Positions 1 to 5,815 of a stretch of 6,849 nt of DNA are shown one piece after another (the first letter of the stretch is position 1; every line of letters starts with the position of its first letter). A program made the translations under genes and the position numbers. Source of the DNA: JAYTQG01 sp043746815 (GTDB taxonomy: Bacteria > Actinomycetota > Thermoleophilia > Miltoncostaeales > Miltoncostaeaceae). The notes under the pieces are model-generated. The model saw nothing but the letters and a program-made list of their open reading frames with translations. It had not been told where the DNA came from and ran no database searches. The DNA lies in the NCBI GenBank assembly GCA_043746815.1, contig JAYTQG010000230.1, forward strand, positions 1 through 6,849. The letters are read 5' to 3'.

Positions 1-1
1 C

Positions 2-232
2 TTCATCGACGGTGCTCACCGACTTACGCAAACCGAGGTCTGCAGTGGCGGGCCCACGCGCACTTCAAACTTGGACGTGCAGGGATTCTTCCATACGAGC
101 AACGGGCCCATTGACGGGTGGGCCCACTCCGCGGATGGCAACCTGATCCAGGGCACGTATCGGGAACCCGCGATCGCCGGATTTCCAAATCTCGTAACGA
201 CGTATTCATGGAAATTCACCGCGACCGGTTGA
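2..232 (+). CDS. C-terminal end of a secreted beta-rich protein, paralogue of the next gene (partial)
   Basis: An open frame enters from the left edge and ends at TGA 230-232, giving 76 residues of C-terminus; the start lies outside the window. The end (GTYREPAIAGFPN, then YSWKFTATG) lines up with the end of the next gene (GTYEAASKSGFPGG, then KWSLTAAE). Further upstream LTQTEVC matches VLETETC, including one cysteine. This alignment is seen directly and indicates tandem paralogues. The segment is rich in Thr, Ser and Gly with alternating hydrophobic residues, as in an extracellular beta-sandwich. No catalytic motif is visible and I know no function. It overlaps the next gene by 25 bp if that gene starts at ATG 208, which suggests co-transcription. 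Location outside the cell is inferred from the paralogue's signal peptide. Confidence 0.75.
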   Translation, partial: FIDGAHRLTQTEVCSGGPTRTSNLDVQGFFHTSNGPIDGWAHSADGNLIQGTYREPAIAGFPNLVTTYSWKFTATG

Positions 233-1311
233 CCGTCTTAGGAACAGCGCGCCCGCGGGCCTGGCGACAGTCGTTGGGCCGCCTCGCCGCGCTGGCAGTG
301 TTTGGAGGCGTCTCGCTCGGCGCTGCTGTTGGCGTGCCCGCGCGACACGAGTCGGCTGCGAAGACAACCTGCGTTTCTCCCCTTATCGAGCGTTTTGGCG
401 CGGTGCGCTCCCTGCAGGCCGGGAAGCGCGCCACGCTCCAGTTCGTCGTCAAGAATTCCGGCAGGGTGCGGTCGGCCCCAACTCGAATAACCGTCGGCAT
501 CCTTGCTGCGAAGGCCGCTCGGTTCCCCGCCAACGGGATCGGGAGCGCCAGGGTGCCAGCCCTCGCGCCTGGGGCGCGCGGAACCATCTCGGTCCACATC
601 AGCATGTTCTTCGGTCACCCGAGTGGCCCTGCTGAGCTGACCGCGTGCCTCGGTGAGACGTGCACGTCCAGGGCGATCACGGTCACGCCGGTGGTCGCAT
701 ACCCGAAGGCCTACGTCGGCGACTTCAAGATCGACTCGACACGGGGAGTTGTTGGCTCGGACACCGTCACCCTGCGTAGCGTTACCGGGACGATGCGTTG
801 GGAGCGCGTGATCACTGTTCCAGATCCCGATCCCCGCATTGCGACGTACAAGCTCGTGAGTGGCCGGGCGTCCGTAGCGGTGACCGGCCAGCGGACGCTG
901 GCGGATGGGGGGAAATGTGTCATCACCGGAAGTGGCGAAGTGATGCTTCCAACCGGCGACGTTCGGTACTCGCACAAGTTCACGCTTGTCGATTCCCGCA
1001 CGGAAGCTCGCGGTGACAACGTATCTGCCATCGCGAACAAGACCGTTACACCCTTCTACTACTCGGTTGACGCGACGGTGATCAGCCGCACCGACAACGT
1101 GCTTGAGACCGAGACATGCGACACACGGTCGGCACCCACTGGCGGTTTCGTGACCCAGGTCTTCGATACCGACCAACGCGGCGGATTCGTACGGGGGGCG
1201 AGCATGCACTCGGCGAACGTCAAGCTGTTGGCAGGAACGTATGAAGCGGCGTCCAAGAGTGGTTTCCCCGGCGGGACCGTGACGAAGTGGTCCCTGACGG
1301 CTGCTGAATGA
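208..1311 (+). CDS. Secreted protein with CARDB-like and C-terminal beta-rich domain, unknown function
   Basis: This gene encodes 367 residues from ATG 208. I chose this start because it gives a signal-peptide layout: a basic N-region (Arg 16, 20 and 25), a hydrophobic core at about 27-44 (LAALAVFGGVSLGAAVGV) and likely cleavage near residues 45-51. GTG 118 would add 30 residues inside the upstream gene, and TTG 229 would touch that gene's stop; neither has a clear ribosome site. Residues about 60-160 resemble a CARDB-type beta-sandwich (VVKNSGRVRSAPTRITVG, then PALAPGARGTISVHI). Residues about 165-367 form a second beta-rich region, ending in KWSLTAAE, that is shared with the gene upstream. 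Cysteines lie at 55, 147, 152, 237 and 304, consistent with disulfides outside the cytoplasm. There is no anchor, sortase motif or enzyme motif. Such domains often serve adhesion or surface binding, but the role here is unknown. A 56-bp gap separates it from the sugar operon, so the two are probably unrelated. Confidence 0.8.
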   Translation: MEIHRDRLTVLGTARPRAWRQSLGRLAALAVFGGVSLGAAVGVPARHESAAKTTCVSPLIERFGAVRSLQAGKRATLQFVVKNSGRVRSAPTRITVGILAAKAARFPANGIGSARVPALAPGARGTISVHISMFFGHPSGPAELTACLGETCTSRAITVTPVVAYPKAYVGDFKIDSTRGVVGSDTVTLRSVTGTMRWERVITVPDPDPRIATYKLVSGRASVAVTGQRTLADGGKCVITGSGEVMLPTGDVRYSHKFTLVDSRTEARGDNVSAIANKTVTPFYYSVDATVISRTDNVLETETCDTRSAPTGGFVTQVFDTDQRGGFVRGASMHSANVKLLAGTYEAASKSGFPGGTVTKWSLTAAE

Positions 1312-1367
1312 GCTGAGCCCCGCTCGTCGTCGGGTGCGCCGCCGCCGGTAGCGGTACGTTTCTCAGT

Positions 1368-2069
1368 ATGAACTCACTCACTGGCAGGGTCGCCCTCATC
1401 ACCGGGGCAAGTAAGGGCATTGGGGCGGCGCTCGCGCACCTCCTTGCCAAGGATGGCGTGAAACTGGCGCTGGTTTCGCGCTCCGGCGACGATCTCGGTC
1501 TGCCGGGTGTCCTCGCACGCAAATGCGATGTTCGCGACGCCGCTGGCCTCGCGGCCATCGCCGCCGAGACCGACGCCGAGTTTGGCCAGCTGGACATCGT
1601 CGTCGCCAATGCTGGGGTCGGCACCTACGGGCCGTTCGCGGAGCTCTCGCTGGAGGACCTTGACGAGATCCTGGACGTCAACCTGAAGGGCACGCTCTAC
1701 ACGGTGCGCGCGGCATTGCCGTACCTCGTGAAGTCCGACGCGGGAGAGATTGTGACGCTCTCGTCCGAGGCGGGCCGCCGAGGATTCCCCGGTGAGGCGG
1801 CCTACTGTGCATCCAAATTTGGCCAGGTCGGATTCACCCGAGCGATGGATGGAGAACTCCGCGAGCTTGGCATCCGGTGCACCAACATTTGTCCGGGCGG
1901 CGTCGCCACGGAGTTCGCCCTTGGACGCGGGCGTGATGCGGCGGACCTGCCCGGCATGATGACGGCCGAGGACGTCGCCGAGGTGGTCCACTTCGTCATC
2001 ACCCGCCCTCGCGGAATGCGGATACTGGAAACGGCACTCCGGCCAATGACGGAGGCATCATGGGGGTAG
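1368..2069 (+). CDS. Short-chain dehydrogenase/reductase, probably NADP(H)-dependent
   Basis: This is a complete classical SDR of 233 residues with a Rossmann fold, acting in the cytoplasm on a hydroxyl/keto group. Visible motifs are the nucleotide loop TGASKGIG at 12-19, CDV at 53-55, ANAG at 80-83 and the catalytic tetrad Asn105, Ser133, Tyr146 and Lys150 (YCASK). Lys16 and Arg38 suggest preference for NADP(H), an inference from family rules. PGG at 176-178 is the usual motif after the active site. The sequence resembles FabG-type 3-oxoacyl reductases as much as sugar or polyol dehydrogenases, so the substrate is open; the downstream sugar kinase favours a polyol or sugar. ATG 1368 has no Shine-Dalgarno sequence. 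A TANNNT hexamer (TACGTT, 1355-1360) lies 7 nt before it, so a leaderless transcript is possible, but no convincing -35 is seen. Its 3' end overlaps the next gene by 10 bp, making it the first gene of a three-gene operon. Confidence 0.93.
   Translation: MNSLTGRVALITGASKGIGAALAHLLAKDGVKLALVSRSGDDLGLPGVLARKCDVRDAAGLAAIAAETDAEFGQLDIVVANAGVGTYGPFAELSLEDLDEILDVNLKGTLYTVRAALPYLVKSDAGEIVTLSSEAGRRGFPGEAAYCASKFGQVGFTRAMDGELRELGIRCTNICPGGVATEFALGRGRDAADLPGMMTAEDVAEVVHFVITRPRGMRILETALRPMTEASWG
2051..2055 (+). promoter_or_regulatory. Ribosome binding site of the Gfo/Idh/MocA gene
   Basis: GGAGG lies 4 nt before ATG 2060, inside the last codons of the SDR gene. It is the clearest Shine-Dalgarno sequence in the window. 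It fixes the oxidoreductase start at ATG 2060 and so the 10-bp overlap with the SDR, pointing to translational coupling. Confidence 0.7.
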
Positions 2070-3046
2070 TTCGGTGGGGTCTGCTCTCGACGGCGGACAT
2101 CAACAGCAAGATCATCACCGCGGTCCACGCCTCGGAGACGAACGAGATCGTCGCCGTCGCGAGTCGGAGCGCCGAGAAGGCCAGGGCCTATGCGGCCGAG
2201 CACGGTATCGGCACGGCTCATGGCAACTATCAGGCGCTGCTTGATGACAGGTCGGTCGAGGCGATTTACATCGGACTGCCGAACTCCATGCACGTGGACT
2301 GGTCGCTGAGGGCACTCGCCGCCGGGAAGCATGTCCTCGTCGAAAAGCCCCTCACCCGCCGCAGCGCTGAGGCCGTGCAACTGGCGGATGCAGCGAAGGC
2401 AGCTGGATTGGTTGTATCGGAGGCCTTCATGTGGCGCCACCACCCGCAGGTCGCCCAGGCGAAGCAGTTGATTGCCGACGGCGCGATCGGTGCCCTGACA
2501 CACGTGCGGGCGTCGTTCTCGTTCGATCTCTACCCCTCCCGGGGTGCTGGCGACACGCGCGCCAATCCTGCGCTTGACGGTGGCAGTTTGATGGATGTCG
2601 GCTGCTACTGCGTCAGCGGCCTGCGGACGATGACCGGCGCCGAGCCGGTGCGTGTGATGGGCCAGCAGTACGTGGACAAGAGCGGCGTCGATGTCAACTT
2701 CACCGGGATGCTCACCTTCCCCGGAGGCGTCGTCGGGCACTTCGACTGCAGCTTTATCCGGCCCTTCGCCTACGGCCTGGAGGTGGTTGGAACGACCGGC
2801 ACGCTGCGGATCGCAGACCCCTGGCACGCCACATCTCCCGTCAACGAGATCCAGCGGCCGGATGGTGTCGAGGCCATCGTCGTCCCCGAGGGGAGCCACT
2901 ACCAGCTCCAGATGGAGAACCTGGCCGCGGCCATTCGCGGGACCGCCGCGCTGACGGTGCCGCTGACCGACGCGATTGCGCAGGCACGCGTGATCGAGGC
3001 CCTCTACGCCTCAGCGGAGACGAATCAAGTGGTCGAGTTGAGCTAG
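2060..3046 (+). CDS. Gfo/Idh/MocA-family NAD(P)-dependent oxidoreductase
   Basis: This gene encodes 328 residues, a normal length for the family. The N-terminal Rossmann domain (about 1-120) opens with WGLLSTADINSKII, the form typical of the D-xylose 1-dehydrogenase / dihydrodiol dehydrogenase branch, where other branches have GxGxxG. Further motifs are PNSMH at 74-78 and the hallmark EKP at 95-97 with the conserved lysine, Lys96. The C-terminal alpha/beta domain carries GGSLMDVGCY at 174-183; Tyr183 matches the proposed catalytic tyrosine of glucose-fructose oxidoreductase and its relatives. The reaction should be oxidation or reduction of a sugar, inositol or related cyclic polyol in the cytoplasm. 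Aldose-to-lactone oxidation would fit this branch, but the substrate is not determined. ATG 2060 is supported by GGAGG at 2051. TAG 3044-3046 is followed at once, in the same frame, by the start of the kinase gene. With the SDR and the kinase it forms a likely sugar or polyol pathway. Confidence 0.92.
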   Translation: MGVVRWGLLSTADINSKIITAVHASETNEIVAVASRSAEKARAYAAEHGIGTAHGNYQALLDDRSVEAIYIGLPNSMHVDWSLRALAAGKHVLVEKPLTRRSAEAVQLADAAKAAGLVVSEAFMWRHHPQVAQAKQLIADGAIGALTHVRASFSFDLYPSRGAGDTRANPALDGGSLMDVGCYCVSGLRTMTGAEPVRVMGQQYVDKSGVDVNFTGMLTFPGGVVGHFDCSFIRPFAYGLEVVGTTGTLRIADPWHATSPVNEIQRPDGVEAIVVPEGSHYQLQMENLAAAIRGTAALTVPLTDAIAQARVIEALYASAETNQVVELS

Positions 3047-4486
3047 GTGGATGGTTTCCTGGGGATCGACCTCGGCACTGGCTCTGCCAAGGCCGTGGTC
3101 CTGGACGTCGAGGGGCGCGAGCTTGGTCGCGGGTCGGCGGTGTACGCGGTCGCCTCACCGCACCCCGGCTGGGCGGAGGGCTCATGCGAGGTCTGGTGGG
3201 CGGCGGTCGTCAGTGCCGTCGGTGCAGCCCGATCTGCCGCTGGAGTGGAGATCGCTGCGATTGGTCTCAGCGGCCAGATGCATGGGGTGGTTCTGGTTGA
3301 TCAAGCCGGGGATCCCGTCCGGGCGCCGATCCTCTGGCCAGACACGCGGGCGACTGGAGCGCTGTACGCAGCCCTTCCCGCGACCGAGCGCTCGGCGCTC
3401 GGAAATCCGTTCGTCCCCGGTATGGCGGGCCCAATCCTGGCGTGGCTCGGCGAATACGAACCGGGTACCCTCAGGGCCGCACGGTGGGCACTGCAGCCCA
3501 AGGACTGGCTCCGGTTTCGTCTCACCGGGGAGGCGGCAAGCGATCCCAGCGACGCATCGGCGACGCTGCTCTGGGATGTCAACACGGACGCGTGGTCCGA
3601 CGCCGTCGTCGCTCACCTCGGTGTGGCTCGCGAGCTCCTTCCCCCGACGCATGGATCCGAGGAGGTTGCGGGAACGCTCACCGATGCGGCCGCGAGTGCG
3701 CTCCACCTCAGCCCGGGAACGCCCGTGGCCACTGGCGCTGCGGACACTGCCGCAAGCCAGATCGGGACCGGGCTCCCCGCACTCGGCCATGCGCAGCTCA
3801 CGATCGGGACCGGTGGCCAGATCGCTATCCCGACCGGCAATCGGGCACTTCCGCACCCGGAGGGGCGAACCCACGCATTCCGAGCAGCGACGGCGAACGG
3901 TTGGTACGCGATGGGCGCGGTTCAAAGCGCCGGACTCGCCCTGGAGCGGGCGCTCGCGCTGACGGGATCCACGTGGGACGAACTGCACGCGGCACTCGCA
4001 TCGGTACCAGCCGGCGCGCGCGGTGTGTCGTTCATCCCGCACGTGGCCGGGGCTCGCAGTCCCCGCATGGACCCAGCCGCGCGTGCGGGATGGGTGGGCA
4101 TTGGACTGGAACACGACCGCGCCGACCTGCTCCGGGCGGCGGGGGAGGGGGTTGCGTTCACGCTCCGCGACGCGCTCGACGCACTGCTCCCGCTGGGGCT
4201 TGCCGTCAATCGGGTCATCCTCGCTGGCGGTGGCACGACGGACCCAGCCTGGCGTCAACTGCTCGCGGATGCGCTGGAGCGTCCGCTGGCACCCTCGCCG
4301 GTGTCAGAGGCGTCCGTCCGGGGAGCTGCCCTTCTTGCCGCAGTCGCTGTTGATCGCATCCCGAGTGTGGCTGCCGCGGTACGCCTGGCACCCGATGTAG
4401 ACGTCGTCACCCACCCCGCGACCGACCTGAGTCCGGCCTACGAAACCTTCCAACGCAGGCAGGCAGCCCTCAGCGCGGCGGGCTGA
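3047..4486 (+). CDS. xylB: FGGY-family carbohydrate kinase, xylulokinase-like
   Basis: This gene encodes 479 residues, full length for a xylulokinase. It should transfer phosphate from ATP to a ketose, most likely D-xylulose, giving an entry to the pentose phosphate pathway. The N-terminal ATPase-fold domain has the phosphate loop GIDLGTGSAK at 6-15 (Asp8) and the xylulokinase-style GLSGQMHG at 73-80, whose Met78-His79 match the sugar-contacting Met-His of E. coli XylB. WPDTR at 97-101 and KDWLRFRLTGE at 152-162 follow. The catalytic base is Asp233 in GAADTAA, at the same residue number as in E. coli XylB. The second domain has the glycine-rich ILAGGGTTDPAWRQLLADAL near 390-410. The GTG start directly follows the oxidoreductase's TAG, with only a weak ribosome site, so coupled translation is likely. 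The last 17 bp overlap the convergent LacI gene. Other FGGY kinases acting on ribulose or other ketoses remain possible. Confidence 0.9.
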   Translation: MDGFLGIDLGTGSAKAVVLDVEGRELGRGSAVYAVASPHPGWAEGSCEVWWAAVVSAVGAARSAAGVEIAAIGLSGQMHGVVLVDQAGDPVRAPILWPDTRATGALYAALPATERSALGNPFVPGMAGPILAWLGEYEPGTLRAARWALQPKDWLRFRLTGEAASDPSDASATLLWDVNTDAWSDAVVAHLGVARELLPPTHGSEEVAGTLTDAAASALHLSPGTPVATGAADTAASQIGTGLPALGHAQLTIGTGGQIAIPTGNRALPHPEGRTHAFRAATANGWYAMGAVQSAGLALERALALTGSTWDELHAALASVPAGARGVSFIPHVAGARSPRMDPAARAGWVGIGLEHDRADLLRAAGEGVAFTLRDALDALLPLGLAVNRVILAGGGTTDPAWRQLLADALERPLAPSPVSEASVRGAALLAAVAVDRIPSVAAAVRLAPDVDVVTHPATDLSPAYETFQRRQAALSAAG

Positions 4487-5510
4487 TCTCCCCGGACCCG
4501 CGAGCCACAAGGCGTGAGGGGAGGACGAGTCGCTTCGGTGGGCCGTCATCACCGGCAATGCGGTCGAACAGGATCGTCGCGGCGGTGCGTCCGAGCTCCT
4601 CAACGTCCTGGACCATTGCGCTGAGGCGCGGGGTTAGACAGTCGGCCATCGGGATGTCGTCAAAGCCGACGAGCGCGACGGTCTCCTGAAGTTCAAGGGC
4701 CTGCAGAGCACGCACAACACCGATGGTCAGGAGGTTCTGGCCCGTAACAATCGCGGTCGGTGGTGTCTGCATCGCCAGCAGATCCGTCGCGGCGGCGGCG
4801 GCGGCGTCGGCTCCGCGGACATCCATCCGGACGTAGCGATCGAACAGGGTCACCCGCGCGGTCGCGAGTCCTTCGAGGAAACCCGTGTGGCGCTCGGCGG
4901 CCGTCCAAATAAGGGGCATGTCACCGATGTAGGCGATGCGTTGGTGGCCACCGTTGACCAAGTGCTGGACGATTTCCGCGACAGCACCACGGTTGTTCGT
5001 GATGACGTGATCGTCGTTGATGTTCGGCCCGGGCCGGTCCACAAAGACGATTGGCTGTCCCCGGCGCAGGTCACGTCCAAGGCCACCATCACCGCGGCCG
5101 GCCTGCGCGACGATCAGCCCATCAACGCGCCGCTGATCAAAGGTGAAGAGAAGCTCAGCAACCCGCGTCGGATCCTCGTCGCTTGACCCCGCAAGCACCT
5201 GGGTCCCTCGTCGCAGCGCGATGCGTTCGATCGCCCGGTAAAGCGCGGACGAGAAAGGGTTCGCGACGTCCTCAAGAACGAGACCGATCGTCGCCGTCCG
5301 TCCGTCGCCCCTGCGGAGGCTGCTTGCGGTGAGGTTGTGGCGGTAGCCAAGCAACTCGACGGCGGCGTTCACGCGTGTCACAAGTTCCGCAGAGACGCCA
5401 GCCTCGCGATTTACGACCCGGGAGACCGTTTTCAAGCTAACACCGGCCACCGCACCGACGTCACGCATGGTGGGCTCGCGGCTGGCGATTTTGGGGGCTG
5501 TTTCCGACAT
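4470..5510 (-). CDS. LacI-family transcriptional repressor
   Basis: This gene encodes 346 residues from ATG 5510, a normal LacI length. The N-terminal helix-turn-helix is at 15-34 (MRDVGAVAGVSLKTVSRVVN), followed by the hinge around YRHNLTASSLRRG at 56-68, where Leu65 should be the minor-groove leucine. A periplasmic-binding-protein-like sensor domain runs from about 73 to the end, with FDQRRVDGLIV and the conserved VGFDDIPMAD. It should be a dimeric repressor released by a sugar or sugar phosphate; the ligand is unknown. ATG 5522 and TTG 5549 would add 4 or 13 residues. I prefer ATG 5510 because HTH domains usually start near the N-terminus and because a promoter-like pair could give a leaderless message there. 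A run of six alanines sits at 236-241. It faces the xylB operon convergently and the ATPase remnant/PfkB genes divergently, so either or both could be targets; operator-like sites favour the divergent side and autoregulation. Confidence 0.93.
   Translation of the reverse strand: MSETAPKIASREPTMRDVGAVAGVSLKTVSRVVNREAGVSAELVTRVNAAVELLGYRHNLTASSLRRGDGRTATIGLVLEDVANPFSSALYRAIERIALRRGTQVLAGSSDEDPTRVAELLFTFDQRRVDGLIVAQAGRGDGGLGRDLRRGQPIVFVDRPGPNINDDHVITNNRGAVAEIVQHLVNGGHQRIAYIGDMPLIWTAAERHTGFLEGLATARVTLFDRYVRMDVRGADAAAAAATDLLAMQTPPTAIVTGQNLLTIGVVRALQALELQETVALVGFDDIPMADCLTPRLSAMVQDVEELGRTAATILFDRIAGDDGPPKRLVLPSRLVARGSGEISPPR
4789..4806. repeat. Six-unit GCG trinucleotide tract in the repressor gene
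   Basis: Six GCG units in a row (plus-strand view) encode most of a six-alanine run at residues 236-241 of the LacI protein, in the sensor domain. Such tracts can change length by slippage in whole codons. It may just reflect GC-rich coding of an alanine-rich helix. Confidence 0.6.
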
Positions 5511-5519
5511 CGTTGTCAA
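5504..5519. promoter_or_regulatory. Putative LacI-type operator at the repressor start
   Basis: CCGACATCGTTGTCAA is an imperfect 16-bp palindrome around a central CG; the minus-strand reading is TTGACAACGATGTCGG. This has the usual LacI-family operator shape, an inverted repeat with a central CpG. One half (CGTTGTC) is shared exactly with the site at 5604-5619. It covers ATG 5510 of the repressor gene, which would suit autorepression. The pairing is seen in the sequence; binding is inferred. Confidence 0.4.
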
Positions 5520-5549
5520 CATTACCGACCGGAGCGGGATTTGTAGCAA
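5519..5549 (-). promoter_or_regulatory. Weak candidate promoter for the LacI gene
   Basis: On the minus strand TTGCTA (plus 5544-5549) and TAATGT (plus 5519-5524) resemble -35 and -10 boxes, with a longish 19-bp spacer. Transcription would begin close to ATG 5510, giving a leaderless or nearly leaderless message that overlaps the operator-like site. Each box matches the consensus only in part. Confidence 0.25.
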
Positions 5550-5557
5550 GAAGTTGA

Positions 5558-5815
5558 ATGGTGAGCACTGGACAGCGCGCCAGCCGATCTGATAACCATC
5601 CCGTTGGCAACGTTGTCGATTTCATCCGCCAAAGACGCGATGTCGGGCACTCGGTGATTATCATCAGCCACAACATGCCGAACGTCTTTGAGGTTGCCGA
5701 TCGAATCCATATTCAGCGACTCGGCACGCGGATCGCGATCGTCAACCCGAAGGACATCACCATGTCGGACGCCGTCGCGGTCATGACCGGCGCGAAAGCC
5801 GTCGACCCGGAGTGA
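5558..5815 (+). pseudogene. Truncated sugar ABC-transporter ATP-binding protein (FrcA-like C-terminal remnant)
   Basis: The frame codes for 85 residues. From about Asn18 (base 5609) to the end it matches the C-terminus of ribose/fructose-type importer ATPases, closest to FrcA: the H-loop IISHNM with His38, FEVADRIHIQRLG at 44-56, and the signature-like tail NPKDITMSDAVAVMTGA at 63-79. Walker A, Q-loop, LSGGQ signature and Walker B are all missing; the family is usually about 260 residues. The first 17 residues match nothing I recognise and look like read-through of the repressor's control region; TGA 5555-5557 closes the frame just before ATG 5558. It cannot bind or hydrolyse ATP alone, so it is a deletion remnant. 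The frame is intact through the conserved part, which means a recent event or a retained use as a short leader. Its TGA overlaps the GTG start of the PfkB gene by 4 bp, presumably the ancestral ATPase-kinase junction. Confidence 0.85.
5604..5619. promoter_or_regulatory. Second putative LacI-type operator
   Basis: TTGGCAACGTTGTCGA holds the perfect 8-bp palindrome CAACGTTG with a central CG and further matching outer bases. It shares CGTTGTC with the site at 5504-5519, and the two centres are 100 bp apart. Caution: the right half also encodes Asn-Val-Val-Asp of the ATPase remnant, so the palindrome could be a by-product of coding sequence or of the junction. Confidence 0.35.

Noticed and set aside
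238..1209. Long antisense open frame (323 codons) across the secreted-protein gene
   Set aside because: High-GC shadow: composition rich in Arg, Gly and His with no domain, while the plus-strand frame has a signal peptide and a paralogue.
1319..1334. CCCG / CGGG hairpin after the secreted-protein gene as a terminator
   Set aside because: The stem is only 4 bp with an 8-nt loop and no T-run; too weak to call.
1802..2899. Antisense open frame of 365 codons across the SDR and oxidoreductase genes
   Set aside because: It spans two genes with unmistakable family motifs on the other strand and shows none of its own.
3182..4258. Antisense frame of 358 codons, plus two 303-codon plus-strand frames, inside the kinase gene
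   Set aside because: All lie within the FGGY kinase, are Arg-rich and lack motifs; typical GC-driven shadows.
5112..5138. Perfect 7-bp inverted repeat GATCAGC / GCTGATC with a 13-nt loop
   Set aside because: It falls in the conserved RRVDGLIVAQ coding segment of the repressor; no U-tract and no reason for an operator there, so probably chance.
5514..5519. Perfect TTGACA hexamer on the minus strand near the repressor start
   Set aside because: No -10 box follows at 16-18 bp; it lies at the start codon and is better explained as half of the operator-like palindrome.
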